The translations under genes and the position numbers were made by a program. This document shows, piece by piece, positions 48,731 to 60,354 of a DNA stretch of 64,000 bases. Positions within the stretch are counted from its first letter, which is position 1. Every line of letters starts with the position of its first letter. The notes beneath the pieces are model-generated. The model was not told where the DNA came from. It did no database searches and saw only the letters and a program-made list of their open reading frames with translations. The DNA is from Massilia sp. Mn16-1_5 (GTDB taxonomy: Bacteria; Pseudomonadota; Gammaproteobacteria; Burkholderiales; Burkholderiaceae_D). Where the stretch lies: NCBI RefSeq assembly GCF_004798585.1, contig NZ_PPXQ01000002.1:62001-126000 (forward strand). Direction: 5' to 3'.

Positions 48731-49983
48731 TGGCTGAGCTTAAGAATTACACCCTGAACTTTGGTCCGCAGCACCCGGCAGCGCACGGCGTGCTGCGTCT
48801 CGTGCTGGAACTGGACGGCGAAGTGATCCAGCGCGCCGACCCGCACATCGGCCTGCTGCACCGCGGCACCGAGAAGCTGGCCGAGACCCGCACCTACCTG
48901 CAGTCGGTGCCGTACATGGACCGCCTCGACTACGTCTCGATGATGTGCAACGAGCACGGCTACGTGCTGGCCATCGAGAAGCTGCTGGGCATCGAAGCGC
49001 CGGTGCGCGCCCAGTACATCCGCGTCATGTTCGACGAAATCACGCGCCTGCTGAACCACCTGATGTGGCTGGGCGCGCACGCGCTCGACATCGGCGCCAT
49101 GGGTCCGTTCCTGTACGCCTTCCGCGACCGCGAAGACCTGTTCGACGTCTATGAAGCCGTCTCGGGCGCGCGCATGCATGCGGCCTACTACCGTCCGGGC
49201 GGCGTGTATCGCGACCTGCCGGACACCATGCCGCAGCACCGCGAATCGATCATCCGCAGCAAGAAAGCGATCGACAAGCTGAACGAAGACCGCCAGGGCT
49301 CCGTGCTCGACTTCATCGAAGCCTTCACCAAGCGCTTCGACGGCTACGTCGACGAATACGAGACCCTGCTGACCGATAACCGTATCTGGAAGCAGCGTAC
49401 CGTCGGTATCGGCGTCGTCTCGCCGGAAGATGCGAAGGCCATGGGCTTCACCGGCGCCATGCTGCGCGGCTCGGGCATCGCCTGGGACCTGCGCAAGACC
49501 CAGCCGTACGCCGTGTACGACAAGCTGGACTTCGACATCCCTGTGGGCACCAACGGCGACTCCTACGACCGCTACCTGGTGCGCGTGGAAGAAATGCGCC
49601 AGTCGAACCGCATCATCAAGCAGTGCATTACCTGGCTGCGCGCGAACCAGGGTCCGGTGATGATCGACAACCACAAGATCGTCCCGCCTGCGCGCGAAGA
49701 GATGAAGTCGAACATGGAATCGCTGATCCACCACTTCAAGCTGTTCACCGAAGGCTTCCACGTCCCGCCGGGCGAGGCCTATGCGGCGGTCGAGCACCCG
49801 AAGGGCGAGTTCGGCATCTACATCGTCTCCGACGGCGCCAACAAGCCATACCGCCTGAAGATCCGCACGCCCGACTATGCGCACCTGCAGAGCCTGGACG
49901 AGATGGCGCGTGGCCACATGATCGCCGACGCCGTCACGATCATCGGCACCCAAGACATCGTTTTCGGTTCCATCGACCGATAA
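48730..49983 (+). CDS. nuoD: NADH-quinone oxidoreductase subunit D
   Basis: A 417-residue 49-kDa-type subunit forming most of the quinone-binding pocket with NuoB. Family marks: [54 protein letters not shown], the hydrogenase-like [15 protein letters not shown] and near the end DIVFGSIDR. His and Tyr of the quinone site (HPAAHG and PYMDRLDY) are present. The start overlaps the nuoC stop by one base; nuoE follows after about 20 bases. Length is normal. Confidence 0.97.
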   Translation: MAELKNYTLNFGPQHPAAHGVLRLVLELDGEVIQRADPHIGLLHRGTEKLAETRTYLQSVPYMDRLDYVSMMCNEHGYVLAIEKLLGIEAPVRAQYIRVMFDEITRLLNHLMWLGAHALDIGAMGPFLYAFRDREDLFDVYEAVSGARMHAAYYRPGGVYRDLPDTMPQHRESIIRSKKAIDKLNEDRQGSVLDFIEAFTKRFDGYVDEYETLLTDNRIWKQRTVGIGVVSPEDAKAMGFTGAMLRGSGIAWDLRKTQPYAVYDKLDFDIPVGTNGDSYDRYLVRVEEMRQSNRIIKQCITWLRANQGPVMIDNHKIVPPAREEMKSNMESLIHHFKLFTEGFHVPPGEAYAAVEHPKGEFGIYIVSDGANKPYRLKIRTPDYAHLQSLDEMARGHMIADAVTIIGTQDIVFGSIDR

Positions 49984-50004
49984 GTCCGAAAGGCAGAAAA
50001 GATT

Positions 50005-50493
50005 ATGTTGTTATCTGAGCAGTGCTATAAAAAAATCGACCGCGAGTTGGCCAAGTACCCGGCCGACCAGCGCCAGTCGGCCGTGATGGCCGCGCTGGCC
50101 CACGCCCAGGTCGAACTGGGCTGGCTGTCGCCCGACACCATGCAGGAAATCGCCGACTACATCGGCATGCCGGCCATCGCCGTGCAGGAAGTGGCGACCT
50201 TCTACAACATGTACAACACCCGCCCGGTCGGCAAGCACAAGATCACCGTGTGCACCAACCTGCCGTGCGCGCTGTCGGGCGGCGAGCGCGCCGCGCACCA
50301 CCTGATGCAAAAACTCGGCGTCGAGTTCCGCGGCACCACCGAAGACGGCCAGTTCACCGTGATGGAAGGCGAGTGCATGGGCGCCTGCGGCGACGCGCCG
50401 GTCATGCTGGTGAACAACCACCGCATGTGCTCGTTCATGAGCAACGACAAGATCGACGCCCTGGTGGAAGAACTGAAGGAAGCGAAGCAATGA
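50005..50493 (+). CDS. nuoE: NADH-quinone oxidoreductase subunit E
   Basis: A 162-residue 24-kDa-type subunit with the N1a [2Fe-2S] cluster. The thioredoxin-like C-terminal half holds the four ligand cysteines: [12 protein letters not shown] (two) and [12 protein letters not shown] (two). The N-terminal helical half is [20 protein letters not shown]. It is the NADH-module partner of NuoF, and the nuoF ATG overlaps its stop (50490-50493). Confidence 0.96.
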   Translation: MLLSEQCYKKIDRELAKYPADQRQSAVMAALAHAQVELGWLSPDTMQEIADYIGMPAIAVQEVATFYNMYNTRPVGKHKITVCTNLPCALSGGERAAHHLMQKLGVEFRGTTEDGQFTVMEGECMGACGDAPVMLVNNHRMCSFMSNDKIDALVEELKEAKQ

Positions 50494-51785
50494 CCAGCCT
50501 GCACGACCGTCACATCAACCCGCTGATCCTGAAGGATCTGAACGGCGAAAACTGGCACCTGGAAGACTACGTCAAGCGCGGCGGCTATTCGGCCCTGCGC
50601 CGTATCCTCGAAGGCGGCGTCTCGCCGGAGCAAGTCATTGCCGACCTGAAGGCCTCGGGCCTGCGCGGCCGCGGCGGCGCCGGTTTCCCGACCGGCCTGA
50701 AGTGGAGCTTCATGCCGCGCCAGTTCCCTGGCCAGAAATACCTCGTCTGCAATACCGATGAAGGCGAGCCGGGTACGTTCAAGGACCGCGACATCATCCG
50801 CTACAACCCGCACGCGCTGATCGAAGGCATGGCCATCGGCGCCTACGCGATGGGCATCACCGTGGGCTACAACTACATCCACGGCGAGATCTTCCAGGAA
50901 TACCTGCGCTTCGAAGAGGCGCTGGAAGAGGCGCGTGCCGCCGGCTTCCTGGGCGATAACATCATGGGCTCGGCGTTCAGCTTCCAGCTGCACGCGCACC
51001 ATGGCTACGGCGCCTACATCTGCGGCGAAGAAACCGCGCTGCTCGAGTCGCTGGAAGGCAAGAAGGGCCAGCCACGCTTCAAGCCGCCTTTCCCGGCCTC
51101 GTTCGGCCTGTACGGCAAGCCGACCACCATCAACAACACCGAGACCTTCGCCGCCGTGCCGTTCATCATGAATGTCGGCCCGGAGAACTACATGGGCATG
51201 GGCAAGCCGAACAATGGCGGCACCAAGATCTTCTCGATCTCGGGCGACGTCGAGCGTCCGGGCAACTACGAGATCCCGCTGGGCACCCCGTTTGCCAAGC
51301 TGCTCGAGCTGGCCGGCGGCATGCGCGGCGGCAAGAAGATCAAGGCCGTGATTCCAGGCGGTTCCTCGGCTCCCGTGATCCGCGGCGAAGTCATGATGGA
51401 AACCGACATGGACTACGATTCGATCGCGAAGGCCGGCTCGATGCTGGGTTCGGGCGCCGTCATCGTCATGGACGAGACGCGCTGCATGGTCAAGTCGCTG
51501 CTGCGCCTGTCCTACTTCTATTACGAAGAATCCTGCGGCCAGTGCACGCCTTGCCGTGAAGGCACGGGTTGGCTGTACCGCATGGTGCACCGTATCGAAA
51601 ACGGACAAGGTCGTCCGGAAGACATCGAGCTGCTGAACAACGTGGCCTTCAACATCAAGGGCCGCACGATTTGCGCCCTGGGTGAAGCCGCCGCGATGCC
51701 GGTGGAAGCCATGATCAAGAACTTCCGCGAGGAATTCATTCATCACATCGAGCACAAGCAATGCCTCGTGCCCGCATACCTTTAA
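50490..51785 (+). CDS. nuoF: NADH-quinone oxidoreductase subunit F
   Basis: A 431-residue subunit that binds NADH, FMN and the N3 [4Fe-4S] cluster, where electrons enter complex I. The FMN/NADH glycine-rich segment [18 protein letters not shown] is at about 55-72. Cluster ligands are in [15 protein letters not shown] and a later Cys in [14 protein letters not shown] 50490 overlaps the nuoE stop by four bases. nuoG follows after 21 bases. Confidence 0.97.
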   Translation: MTSLHDRHINPLILKDLNGENWHLEDYVKRGGYSALRRILEGGVSPEQVIADLKASGLRGRGGAGFPTGLKWSFMPRQFPGQKYLVCNTDEGEPGTFKDRDIIRYNPHALIEGMAIGAYAMGITVGYNYIHGEIFQEYLRFEEALEEARAAGFLGDNIMGSAFSFQLHAHHGYGAYICGEETALLESLEGKKGQPRFKPPFPASFGLYGKPTTINNTETFAAVPFIMNVGPENYMGMGKPNNGGTKIFSISGDVERPGNYEIPLGTPFAKLLELAGGMRGGKKIKAVIPGGSSAPVIRGEVMMETDMDYDSIAKAGSMLGSGAVIVMDETRCMVKSLLRLSYFYYEESCGQCTPCREGTGWLYRMVHRIENGQGRPEDIELLNNVAFNIKGRTICALGEAAAMPVEAMIKNFREEFIHHIEHKQCLVPAYL

Positions 51786-51806
51786 GCCAGGTCAGGTAAC
51801 GATCAA

Positions 51807-54143
51807 ATGGTTGAAATTGAATTAGACGGCAAAAAAGTCGAAGTCGCACCAGGTTCCATGGTGATGGACGCCGCAAACAAACTCGGGACCTATATCCCGC
51901 ACTTCTGCTATCACAAGAAACTGTCGATCGCAGCGAACTGCCGCATGTGCCTGGTCGAAGTGGAAAAGGCGCCGAAGCCGATGCCGGCCTGCGCCACCCC
52001 GGTCACGCCAGGCATGATCGTGCGTACCCACAGCGACAAGGCTGTGGCCGCGCAGAAGTCGGTCATGGAGTTCCTGCTGATTAACCACCCGCTGGATTGC
52101 CCGATCTGCGACCAGGGCGGCGAATGCCAGCTGCAGGATCTGGCCGTCGGCTACGGCAAGAGCAACTCGCGCTACAACGAAGAAAAGCGCGTGGTGACGC
52201 CGAAGGAAGCCGGTCCGCTGATCTCGATGGAAGAGATGAGCCGCTGCATCCAGTGCACCCGCTGCGTGCGTTTTGGCCAGGAAGTGGCCGGCGTCATGGA
52301 ATTCGGCATGCTGGGCCGTGGCGAGCACTCGGAAATCACGACTTTCGTCGGCAAGACCGTCGACTCGGAAGTGTCGGGCAACATGATCGACCTGTGCCCG
52401 GTCGGCGCGCTCACCAGCAAGCCTTTCCGTTACAGCGCACGTCCATGGGAACTGTCGCGCCGTAAATCGGTGTCGCCGCACGACTCGCTCGGCTCGAACC
52501 TGATCGTCCAGGTCAAGGGCGGTAAAGTGATGCGCGTGCTGCCGCTGGAAAACGAACACATCAACGAGTGCTGGCTGTCCGATAAAGACCGCTTCTCGTA
52601 CGAAGCCCTGGACAATGCCGACCGCCTGATCAATCCAATGATCAAGCAGGGCGGCCAGTGGCAGGAAACCGACTGGCAGACGGCGCTGGAATACGTCGCC
52701 CACGGCCTGCGCAACATCCGCCACGAACACGGCAACGACAGCATCGCCGCCGTCGCGACCGCGCACTCGACCGTCGAAGAACTGTTCCTGCTGAACAAAG
52801 CCATGCGCGGCTTCGGCGTGAACGCCGTCGACTTCCGCCTGCGCCAGAGCGACTTCGCCCTGGACGGTTCCGTCACCCCATGGCTGGGCATGCCGATCGC
52901 CGAACTGTCGTCGCTCAAGCGCGCCTTCGTCATCGGTTCCTTCCTACGCAAGGACCACCCGCTGGTCGCAACCCGCCTGCGTACGGCAGTGAAGGGCGGC
53001 GCCAAGCTGTCGATCCTGCACGGTTCGGACGAGGACAACCTGATCCCGACCGCGAATAAACTGATCGCGGCGCCGAACGACTGGCTGGCCGTGCTGTCGG
53101 AAGTCGTCTCGGCCGTGGCCGCCGCCAAGAACGTCTCGGCGCCAGCCGGCTTCGAGAGCGTGCAGGCAGGCGACGTGGCGAAAGCCATCGCTGCCTCGCT
53201 GGTCGCGATCGACGGCGATACCCCGGGCGCCGTCCTGCTGGGTAACGCAGCTTCGCACCACCCGCAAGCCTCGAAGATCCACGCCGCCGCGCAATGGATC
53301 GCCGACGCGACCGGCGCCAAGTTCGGTTCCTTCGTCGAAGCCGCGAACACGGTCGGCGGCTACCTGGTGGGCGCCACCACCAATGCCGACCTGTTCAGCG
53401 TACCGAAGAAAGCTTATGTATTGCTTAACGCCGAGCCGGAGCTGGATGCCGCGAATCCGCAGCAGGCAGTCGCCGCGCTGGCCGGCGCCGAAATGGTCGT
53501 CGCCATGTCGCCGTTCAAGCACGGCATGGACTACGCCGACGTGCTGCTGCCGATCTCGCCGTTCACCGAGACCGCCGGCACCTTCGTCAACTGCGAGGGC
53601 CGCGCACAGAGCTTCAACGGTACCGTCAAGCCGCTGGGCGAGACCCGTCCGGCCTGGAAAGTGCTGCGCGTGCTGGGCAACCTGCTCGGCCTGCAAGGTT
53701 TTGATTACGACACCGCCGAATCGATCCGCGACGAAGCGCTGGGCAAAGGCGTGACCGACCTCTCTAGCAAGCTGAACAACGTGGCCAAGCTGGCGCCATC
53801 GGCAGCCTCGCGCTCGGAAGAGCAGGGCGCACTGCAGCGCCTGGCCGACGTGCCGATCTACTTCGCCGACGCCATCGCGCGCCGTTCGGAACCACTGCTG
53901 CGCACGGCCGATGGCCAGCAGCCGCTGGCTCGCCTGCCGAAGGCGCTCGCCGAGAAGCTGGGCGTGGTCGCCGGCGACGTCGTCAAGGTCACGCAAGGCA
54001 ATGGCAGCGCGCTGCTGGTCGCCGACATCGACGCCCGCCTGCCGGCGAACGTCGTGCGCGTCGCCGCCGCGCACCCGGCCACCGCCACGCTCGGCGCGAT
54101 GTTTGGCTCCATTAATGTTGAAAAAGCAGGGGAGGGCAAGTAA
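51807..54143 (+). CDS. nuoG: NADH-quinone oxidoreductase subunit G
   Basis: A 778-residue 75-kDa-type subunit of the NADH module. The N-terminal 2Fe-2S ferredoxin-like domain has its cysteines in [22 protein letters not shown] and PACATPV. The histidine-ligated cluster follows: [18 protein letters not shown]. Two more 4Fe-4S motifs are at [16 protein letters not shown] and [15 protein letters not shown]. The remaining roughly 550 residues form a molybdopterin-oxidoreductase-like domain without a cofactor. Its stop shares a base with the nuoH start (54143). Confidence 0.96.
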   Translation: MVEIELDGKKVEVAPGSMVMDAANKLGTYIPHFCYHKKLSIAANCRMCLVEVEKAPKPMPACATPVTPGMIVRTHSDKAVAAQKSVMEFLLINHPLDCPICDQGGECQLQDLAVGYGKSNSRYNEEKRVVTPKEAGPLISMEEMSRCIQCTRCVRFGQEVAGVMEFGMLGRGEHSEITTFVGKTVDSEVSGNMIDLCPVGALTSKPFRYSARPWELSRRKSVSPHDSLGSNLIVQVKGGKVMRVLPLENEHINECWLSDKDRFSYEALDNADRLINPMIKQGGQWQETDWQTALEYVAHGLRNIRHEHGNDSIAAVATAHSTVEELFLLNKAMRGFGVNAVDFRLRQSDFALDGSVTPWLGMPIAELSSLKRAFVIGSFLRKDHPLVATRLRTAVKGGAKLSILHGSDEDNLIPTANKLIAAPNDWLAVLSEVVSAVAAAKNVSAPAGFESVQAGDVAKAIAASLVAIDGDTPGAVLLGNAASHHPQASKIHAAAQWIADATGAKFGSFVEAANTVGGYLVGATTNADLFSVPKKAYVLLNAEPELDAANPQQAVAALAGAEMVVAMSPFKHGMDYADVLLPISPFTETAGTFVNCEGRAQSFNGTVKPLGETRPAWKVLRVLGNLLGLQGFDYDTAESIRDEALGKGVTDLSSKLNNVAKLAPSAASRSEEQGALQRLADVPIYFADAIARRSEPLLRTADGQQPLARLPKALAEKLGVVAGDVVKVTQGNGSALLVADIDARLPANVVRVAAAHPATATLGAMFGSINVEKAGEGK

Positions 54144-55225
54144 TGGCAACGCCCGGTTTTATCGATAACGTCTACACCGGCGGCGATGCGCTGCTGGGCC
54201 CGGTCTGGCCAGTGGCCTGGACCCTGATCAAGATCCTGTGCGTGCTGCTGCCGCTGATGGGCCTGGTCGCTTACGCCACCCTGTGGGAGCGCAAGCTGAT
54301 CGGCTGGATCCAGATCCGCGTGGGTCCGAACCGCGTGGGCCCGATCGGCTTGCTGCAGCCGATCGCCGATGCGGTCAAGTTGCTGCTGAAGGAGATCGTG
54401 ATCCCGTCGAAGGCGACCACCAAGCTCTTCGTGCTGGGCCCGATCATGACCATCATGCCGGCCCTGGCCGCCTGGTCGGTCGTGCCTTTCGGCCCGCAAG
54501 CGGCGCTGGCCAACGTCAACGCCGGCCTGCTCCTGCTGCTGGCGATCACCTCGATCGAAGTCTACGGCATCATCATCGCCGGCTGGTCCTCGAACTCGAA
54601 GTACTCGTTCATGGGCGCGATGCGCGCCTCGGCCCAGATGATTTCGTACGAAATCCCGATGGGCTTCGTGATGGTCGTGGTGCTGATGGTCTCGGGCAGC
54701 CTGAACTTCTCGGACATCGTCGCCGGCCAGGCCGTCGGCATGGCTGCAAGCAATGGCCTGAACTTCCTGTCGTGGAACTGGCTGCCGCTGCTGCCGCTGT
54801 TCGTCATCTATTTCGTCTCCGGCCTGGCAGAGTGCAACCGCCACCCGTTCGACGTGGTGGAAGGCGAGTCGGAGATCGTCGCCGGCCACATGGTCGAGTA
54901 CTCGGGCATGTCCTACGCGATGTTCATGCTGGCCGAATACGCCAACATGATCCTGATCGCCACCCTGGCATCGATCATGTTCCTGGGCGGCTGGCACGCA
55001 CCGTTCGCATTCCTGGAATTCGGCGGCGCCTTCGGCGGCTTCTTCTGGCTGTTCCTGAAGATGTTCCTGCTGGTGTCCATGATGATCTGGGTCCGCGGCA
55101 CCTTCCCGCGTTACCGCTATGACCAGATCATGCGCCTGGGCTGGAAAGTCTTCATTCCAATCACGCTGGTCTGGCTGGTGCTGGTTGCCGGCGTCATGCA
55201 GACGTCCTGGAATATCTGGAAGTAA
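54143..55225 (+). CDS. nuoH: NADH-quinone oxidoreductase subunit H
   Basis: A 360-residue membrane subunit with about eight helices that links the peripheral arm to the proton pumps and helps form the quinone tunnel. Conserved stretches: [35 protein letters not shown], and the cytoplasmic acidic loop [20 protein letters not shown]. The start overlaps the nuoG stop; nuoI follows after 14 bases. Confidence 0.97.
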   Translation: MATPGFIDNVYTGGDALLGPVWPVAWTLIKILCVLLPLMGLVAYATLWERKLIGWIQIRVGPNRVGPIGLLQPIADAVKLLLKEIVIPSKATTKLFVLGPIMTIMPALAAWSVVPFGPQAALANVNAGLLLLLAITSIEVYGIIIAGWSSNSKYSFMGAMRASAQMISYEIPMGFVMVVVLMVSGSLNFSDIVAGQAVGMAASNGLNFLSWNWLPLLPLFVIYFVSGLAECNRHPFDVVEGESEIVAGHMVEYSGMSYAMFMLAEYANMILIATLASIMFLGGWHAPFAFLEFGGAFGGFFWLFLKMFLLVSMMIWVRGTFPRYRYDQIMRLGWKVFIPITLVWLVLVAGVMQTSWNIWK

Positions 55226-55239
55226 GGAAGCGCATTCAA

Positions 55240-55728
55240 ATGAACCGAATTAAAGAAATCCTCGGCAGCCTGATGCTGTCCGAGCTGTTCAAGGGGCTGG
55301 CCCTGACGGGCCGCTACGCCTTGTCGCGCAAGATCACCGTGCAGTACCCGGAAGAGAAGACGCCGATGTCGAACCGCTTCCGCGGCCTGCACGCGCTGCG
55401 CCGCTACCCGAACGGGGAAGAGCGCTGCATCGCCTGCAAACTGTGCGAAGCGGTGTGCCCGGCGATGGCCATCACGATCGAATCGGCGCAGCGCGAAGAC
55501 GGCACCCGCCGCACGACGCGCTACGACATCGACCTGACCAAGTGCATCTTCTGCGGCTTCTGCGAAGAGTCCTGCCCGGTCGACTCGATCGTCGAGACCC
55601 ACGTGCTGGAATACCACGGCGAAAAGCGTGGCGATCTCTACTACACCAAAGAGATGCTGCTGGCCGTGGGCGACCGTTACGAAGCCGACATCGCTGCCGC
55701 TCGCGCGGCCGACGCGAAGTACCGTTAA
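55240..55728 (+). CDS. nuoI: NADH-quinone oxidoreductase subunit I
   Basis: A 162-residue peripheral subunit with two 8Fe-type ferredoxin motifs carrying clusters N6a and N6b. Ligands: [16 protein letters not shown] and [16 protein letters not shown], each CxxCxxCxxxCP. It bridges electrons from NuoG to NuoB. The start [16 protein letters not shown] includes the short amphipathic helix typical of the family. nuoJ follows after about 20 bases. Confidence 0.97.
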   Translation: MNRIKEILGSLMLSELFKGLALTGRYALSRKITVQYPEEKTPMSNRFRGLHALRRYPNGEERCIACKLCEAVCPAMAITIESAQREDGTRRTTRYDIDLTKCIFCGFCEESCPVDSIVETHVLEYHGEKRGDLYYTKEMLLAVGDRYEADIAAARAADAKYR

Positions 55729-55748
55729 AAGAAAAGGTCCCGTCAGTC

Positions 55749-56408
55749 ATGCAATTCACAACTGGTTTGTTCTACGTCTTCGCGGCCATCATGGTGCTGT
55801 CCGCGTTGCGCGTCATTACCGCGAAGAACCCGGTGCACGCCGCGCTGTTCCTCGTGCTCGCCTTCTTCAACGCGGCCGGTATCTGGCTGCTGCTGAAGGC
55901 CGAGTTCCTGGCCATCGTGCTGGTGCTCGTCTACGTCGGCGCCGTCATGGTGCTGTTCCTGTTCGTCGTCATGATGCTCGACATTAATATCGACCGCATG
56001 CGCGAAGGCTTCCTCGGCTATGTGCCGCTGGCCTCGATCATCGGCGCCGTCGTCGTCATCGAGATGGCCCTGGTGCTGTGGAATGGCTACGGCAACTTCG
56101 CCCAGACCCCGGAAGCGGCCGCGCTGAACATCGGCGGCACCAAGGAACTGGGTCGCCTGATCTACACCAAGTACATCTACGGCTTCGAAGTGGCCGCCGT
56201 GATCCTGCTGGTGGGTATCATCGCCGCCGTCTCGCTGACCCTGCGCAAGCGCAAGGACAGCAAGGCCATCGATCCGGGCGCGGCTGTCCGCGTCAAGCGT
56301 AACGACCGCCTGCGCATCGTCAAGATGGAAGCGGTGAACCAGCGCGCCATCGACGAAGCAGCCGTTGCCGCCGCCGCCGCCGCGCAGAACAAGGAGCAAA
56401 CCCCATGA
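55749..56408 (+). CDS. nuoJ: NADH-quinone oxidoreductase subunit J
   Basis: A 219-residue membrane subunit with five helices. Conserved [22 protein letters not shown] at helix 2 and [20 protein letters not shown] (helix 3, with the pi-bulge region). The C-terminal tail is charged and Ala-rich. ATG 55749 is used because the protein then begins [19 protein letters not shown] as in the family; upstream codons in frame belong to the overlapping nuoI region. The end overlaps the nuoK start by four bases (56405-56408). Confidence 0.96.
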   Translation: MQFTTGLFYVFAAIMVLSALRVITAKNPVHAALFLVLAFFNAAGIWLLLKAEFLAIVLVLVYVGAVMVLFLFVVMMLDINIDRMREGFLGYVPLASIIGAVVVIEMALVLWNGYGNFAQTPEAAALNIGGTKELGRLIYTKYIYGFEVAAVILLVGIIAAVSLTLRKRKDSKAIDPGAAVRVKRNDRLRIVKMEAVNQRAIDEAAVAAAAAAQNKEQTP

Positions 56409-56713
56409 CTTTATCGCTCGCACACTACCTGGTCCTGGGAGCGATCCTGTTCGCAATCTCGATCGTGGGTATCTTCCTGAACCGGAAGAACATCATCATC
56501 CTGCTGATGGCCATCGAACTGATGCTGCTGGCGGTGAACCTGAACTTCGTCGCGTTCTCCCATTACCTGGGCGACGCGGCGGGGCAGATCTTCGTGTTCT
56601 TCATTTTGACCGTCGCGGCCGCCGAATCGGCGATCGGCCTGGCGATCCTGGTGGTCCTGTTCCGTAACCTGGACACGATCAATGTGGAAGACCTCGACAG
56701 CCTCAAGGGCTGA
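56405..56713 (+). CDS. nuoK: NADH-quinone oxidoreductase subunit K
   Basis: A 102-residue, three-helix membrane subunit. Conserved [39 protein letters not shown] (with the proton-channel Glu) and [20 protein letters not shown] (second Glu). Length is usual for the family. The start overlaps the nuoJ stop; about 40 bases separate it from nuoL. Confidence 0.97.
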   Translation: MTLSLAHYLVLGAILFAISIVGIFLNRKNIIILLMAIELMLLAVNLNFVAFSHYLGDAAGQIFVFFILTVAAAESAIGLAILVVLFRNLDTINVEDLDSLKG

Positions 56714-56753
56714 CCGGTCTCGGCTAGATAAACAATAACGATTAAGGTTCAAC

Positions 56754-58814
56754 ATGGCGGGGCAACTCTCTTCCTCAATGTTACTGGCGGTGCCTCTGGC
56801 GCCGCTGGCGGGCTCGGCGATCGCCGGCCTGCTTGGTACCAAGTTCCTTGGTAACGTGGTCGGCCGCAAGGTCTCCCACACGGCAACCATCCTCGGCGTC
56901 CTGATCGCCCTGATCATCTCGGTGCAGACCCTGATGGCAGTGCTCGACGGCGCCAGCTTCAACCAGGACATCTACACCTGGATGCAGGTCGGTACCGTGA
57001 AACTGGCGGTCGGCTTCCAGATCGACACGCTGTCGGCAATGATGATGTGCGTGGTCACTTCGGTGTCGCTGATGGTCCACATCTACACGATCGGCTACAT
57101 GGCCGAGGACGAAGGCTACAACCGCTTCTTCTCGTACATCTCGCTGTTCACCTTCTCGATGCTGATGCTGGTCATGTCGAACAACTTCCTGCAGCTGTTC
57201 TTCGGCTGGGAAGCGGTGGGCCTGGTGTCGTATCTCCTGATCGGCTTCTGGTACACCCGTCCGACCGCGATCTTCGCCAACATGAAGGCCTTCCTGGTCA
57301 ACCGCGTCGGCGACTTCGGCTTCATCCTCGGTATCGGCCTGCTGCTGGCCGCGTCGGGCACGATGCACTACGGCGAAACCTTCGCCCAGGCCGACAAGCT
57401 GGTCGGCATGACGGTGCCCGGCATCGGCTGGCCGCTGCTGACCGCCGCCTGTATCTGCCTGTTCATCGGCGCGATGGGCAAGTCGGCGCAGTTCCCGCTG
57501 CACGTCTGGCTGCCTGACTCGATGGAAGGCCCGACCCCGATCTCGGCACTGATCCACGCCGCAACGATGGTTACCGCCGGCATCTTCATGGTGTCGCGCA
57601 TGTCGCCGCTGTTCGAACTGTCGGACGGCGCGCTGTCCTTCATCATCGTCATCGGCGCCATCACCGCGCTGTTCATGGGCTTCCTGGGCATCATCCAGAA
57701 CGACATCAAGCGCGTGGTCGCGTACTCGACCCTGTCGCAGCTGGGCTACATGACCGTCGCCCTGGGCGCCTCGGCCTACTCGGTGGCCGTGTTCCACCTG
57801 ATGACCCACGCGTTCTTCAAGGCACTGCTGTTCCTGGGCGCCGGTTCGGTCATCATCGGCATGCACCACGACCAGGACATGCGCAACATGGGCGGCCTGC
57901 GCAAGTACATGCCGATCACCTGGATCACCTCGCTGCTCGGCTCGCTGGCCCTGATCGGTACCCCGTTCTTCGCCGGTTTCTACTCGAAGGACTCGATCAT
58001 CGAAGCGGTGCACGCCTCGAACATCCCGGGCGCCGGCTTTGCCTACTTCGCCGTGCTGGCAGGCGTTTTTGTTACCGCCTTCTACTCGTTCCGCATGTAC
58101 TTCCTGGTGTTCCACGGCGAGTCGCGCTGGAACCACCCGGCGCCGCATAGCCACGGCCACGATTCGGACGCCCACAACGAGGAAGACGATCACGCCGGTG
58201 ACGATCACCACCACCACGGCCTGCAGCCGGGCGACAAGCCGCACGAGTCGCCGCTGGTCGTGACCCTGCCGCTGATCCTGCTGGCGATCCCGTCGGTCAT
58301 CATCGGTTTCCTGGCCATCGGCCCGATGCTGCACGGCGACTTCTTCAAGGGCGTGATCTTCGTCGGCGAAAACCACCCGGCGATGGAAACCCTGCGCGAA
58401 GAATTCCACGGCGCGGTCGGCATGGCGACCCACGGCCTGACCACGGCACCGTTCTGGCTGGCCCTGGCCGGCGTGGCCCTGGCCTACTACTGCTACATGA
58501 TCAACCCGCGCGTGCCAGCCTGGTTCTACAACAAGTTCAAGTTCCTGCACACCCTGCTGGACAACAAGTACTACATGGACAAGTTCAACCAGGCAGTGTT
58601 CGCGGGCGGCGCACGCGCCGTCGGTACCGGCCTGTGGAAGGGCGGCGACCGTGCGCTGATCGATGGCCTGCTGGTCAACGGTTCGGCCAAGCTGGTGGGC
58701 TGGTTCTCGCTGATCACCCGTACCTTCCAGACGGGTTACATCTATCACTACGCGTTCGTGATGATCGTGGGCGTCATGGCGACCCTGCTGTACTTCTTCC
58801 CGTTCTGGCGCTAA
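56754..58814 (+). CDS. nuoL: NADH-quinone oxidoreductase subunit L, with a His-rich loop
   Basis: A 686-residue antiporter-like proton-pumping subunit at the far end of the membrane arm. Conserved FFGWEAVGLVSYLLIGFWY, the Lys-containing GKSAQFPLHVWLPDSMEGPT and RVVAYSTLSQLGYM. Between hydrophobic segments, residues about 460-500 form an unusual hydrophilic loop with many His and Asp (HSHGHDSDAHNEEDDHAGDD then HHHHG), a possible metal-binding insertion. The C-terminus includes the long lateral helix region. nuoM follows after about 20 bases. Confidence 0.96.
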   Translation: MAGQLSSSMLLAVPLAPLAGSAIAGLLGTKFLGNVVGRKVSHTATILGVLIALIISVQTLMAVLDGASFNQDIYTWMQVGTVKLAVGFQIDTLSAMMMCVVTSVSLMVHIYTIGYMAEDEGYNRFFSYISLFTFSMLMLVMSNNFLQLFFGWEAVGLVSYLLIGFWYTRPTAIFANMKAFLVNRVGDFGFILGIGLLLAASGTMHYGETFAQADKLVGMTVPGIGWPLLTAACICLFIGAMGKSAQFPLHVWLPDSMEGPTPISALIHAATMVTAGIFMVSRMSPLFELSDGALSFIIVIGAITALFMGFLGIIQNDIKRVVAYSTLSQLGYMTVALGASAYSVAVFHLMTHAFFKALLFLGAGSVIIGMHHDQDMRNMGGLRKYMPITWITSLLGSLALIGTPFFAGFYSKDSIIEAVHASNIPGAGFAYFAVLAGVFVTAFYSFRMYFLVFHGESRWNHPAPHSHGHDSDAHNEEDDHAGDDHHHHGLQPGDKPHESPLVVTLPLILLAIPSVIIGFLAIGPMLHGDFFKGVIFVGENHPAMETLREEFHGAVGMATHGLTTAPFWLALAGVALAYYCYMINPRVPAWFYNKFKFLHTLLDNKYYMDKFNQAVFAGGARAVGTGLWKGGDRALIDGLLVNGSAKLVGWFSLITRTFQTGYIYHYAFVMIVGVMATLLYFFPFWR

Positions 58815-58836
58815 TCACAGGCAAAGAAAAAGACAA

Positions 58837-60339
58837 ATGATGCAGTCTACGATCTCTACATTTCCTCCTTACCTGAGCCTGGCTATCTGGCTCCCGATCC
58901 TGTTCGGCGTGCTCGTGCTCGCCGTGGGACGCGACAAGAACGCGGGCTTCGCCCGCCTGCTGTCGCTGGTCGGCGCGGTCGTCAGCTTCCTGCCGACGAT
59001 CCCGCTGATCACGAACTTCGACAACGCCGCCCATGGCATGCAGTTCTATGAAATGGCGCCGTGGATCGACACCTTCAACATCTTCTACCGTCTCGGTGTG
59101 GATGGCCTGTCGCTGTGGTTCATTCCGCTGACGGCCTTCATCAACATCATCGTGATCGTGGCGGCCTGGGAAGTCATCCAGGAACGCGTGTCGCAGTACA
59201 TGGGCTCCTTCCTGCTGCTGTCGGGCCTGATGATCGGCGTGTTCGCTTCGCTCGACGGCCTGCTGTTCTACTTCTTCTTCGAAGCAACCCTGATCCCGAT
59301 GTTCATCATCATCGGCGTCTTCGGTGGCCCGAATCGCGTGTACGCGGCATTCAAGTTCTTCCTGTACACGTTCTTCGGCTCGCTGCTGACCCTGGTCGCG
59401 ATCATCTACCTGTACAACGTCTCGGGCACCTTCGACATCCAGAAGTGGCACCTGCAGCCGCTGGGCATGAAGGAACAGATCCTGATCTTCATCGCCTTCT
59501 TCATGGCCTTCGCCGTCAAGGTGCCGATGTGGCCGGTGCACACCTGGCTGCCTGACGCCCACGTGGAAGCGCCGACCGGCGGTTCCGTCGTGCTGGCCGC
59601 GATTATGCTGAAGCTGGGCGCCTACGGTTTCCTGCGTTTCTCGCTGCCGATCACCCCGGACGCCTCGCACTACCTGGCGCCGGTCGTCATTGCGCTGTCG
59701 CTGATCGCCGTGATCTACATCGGCCTGGTGGCCCTGGTCCAGAAGGACATGAAGAAACTGGTCGCCTATTCGTCGATCGCCCACATGGGTTTCGTCACCC
59801 TCGGCTTCTTCATCTTCAACGACATGGGCGTGCAGGGCGGCCTGATGCAGTCGATCTCGCACGGCTTCGTGTCGGGCGCGATGTTCCTCTGCATCGGCGT
59901 GCTGTATGACCGCGTTCACTCGCGCGAAATCGCCGACTACGGCGGTGTCGTCAACACGATGCCGAAGTTCGCCGCCTTTGCCGTGCTGTTCTCGATGGCG
60001 AACGCCGGCCTGCCGGCCACCTCGGGCTTCATCGGCGAATTCATGGTCATCCTGGGTTCGGTGCAGTTCAACTTCTGGACCGGCCTGGCCGCGGGTACCG
60101 CGCTGATCCTGGGCGCCGCCTACTCGCTGTGGATGGTCAAGCGCGTCGTGTTCGGCCCGATTGGCAATCAACACGTCGCCGAACTGGTCGACCTGAACAA
60201 GCGCGAATTCGCGATCCTGGCCGTGCTGGCCATCGCCACGCTGTACATGGGCCTGTATCCAGCGCCGATCGCCGAGACGCTGCAAACCTCGGTGGCCGAC
60301 CTGCTGCAGCACGTCTCGGTCAGCAAGCTGCCTCAATAA
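58837..60339 (+). CDS. nuoM: NADH-quinone oxidoreductase subunit M
   Basis: A 500-residue antiporter-like proton-pumping subunit. Conserved FFFEATLIPMFIIIGVFGGP, the Lys-bearing AVKVPMWPVHTWLPDAHVEA with PTGGSVVLAAIMLKLGAYGF, and KKLVAYSSIAHMGFV. About 14 hydrophobic helices are visible. Alternative starts are close: ATG 58837 gives MMQSTISTF, and ATG 58840 is equally possible. It lies between nuoL and nuoN with short gaps. Confidence 0.97.
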   Translation: MMQSTISTFPPYLSLAIWLPILFGVLVLAVGRDKNAGFARLLSLVGAVVSFLPTIPLITNFDNAAHGMQFYEMAPWIDTFNIFYRLGVDGLSLWFIPLTAFINIIVIVAAWEVIQERVSQYMGSFLLLSGLMIGVFASLDGLLFYFFFEATLIPMFIIIGVFGGPNRVYAAFKFFLYTFFGSLLTLVAIIYLYNVSGTFDIQKWHLQPLGMKEQILIFIAFFMAFAVKVPMWPVHTWLPDAHVEAPTGGSVVLAAIMLKLGAYGFLRFSLPITPDASHYLAPVVIALSLIAVIYIGLVALVQKDMKKLVAYSSIAHMGFVTLGFFIFNDMGVQGGLMQSISHGFVSGAMFLCIGVLYDRVHSREIADYGGVVNTMPKFAAFAVLFSMANAGLPATSGFIGEFMVILGSVQFNFWTGLAAGTALILGAAYSLWMVKRVVFGPIGNQHVAELVDLNKREFAILAVLAIATLYMGLYPAPIAETLQTSVADLLQHVSVSKLPQ

Positions 60340-60354
60340 ATCGACTTCAACGCC

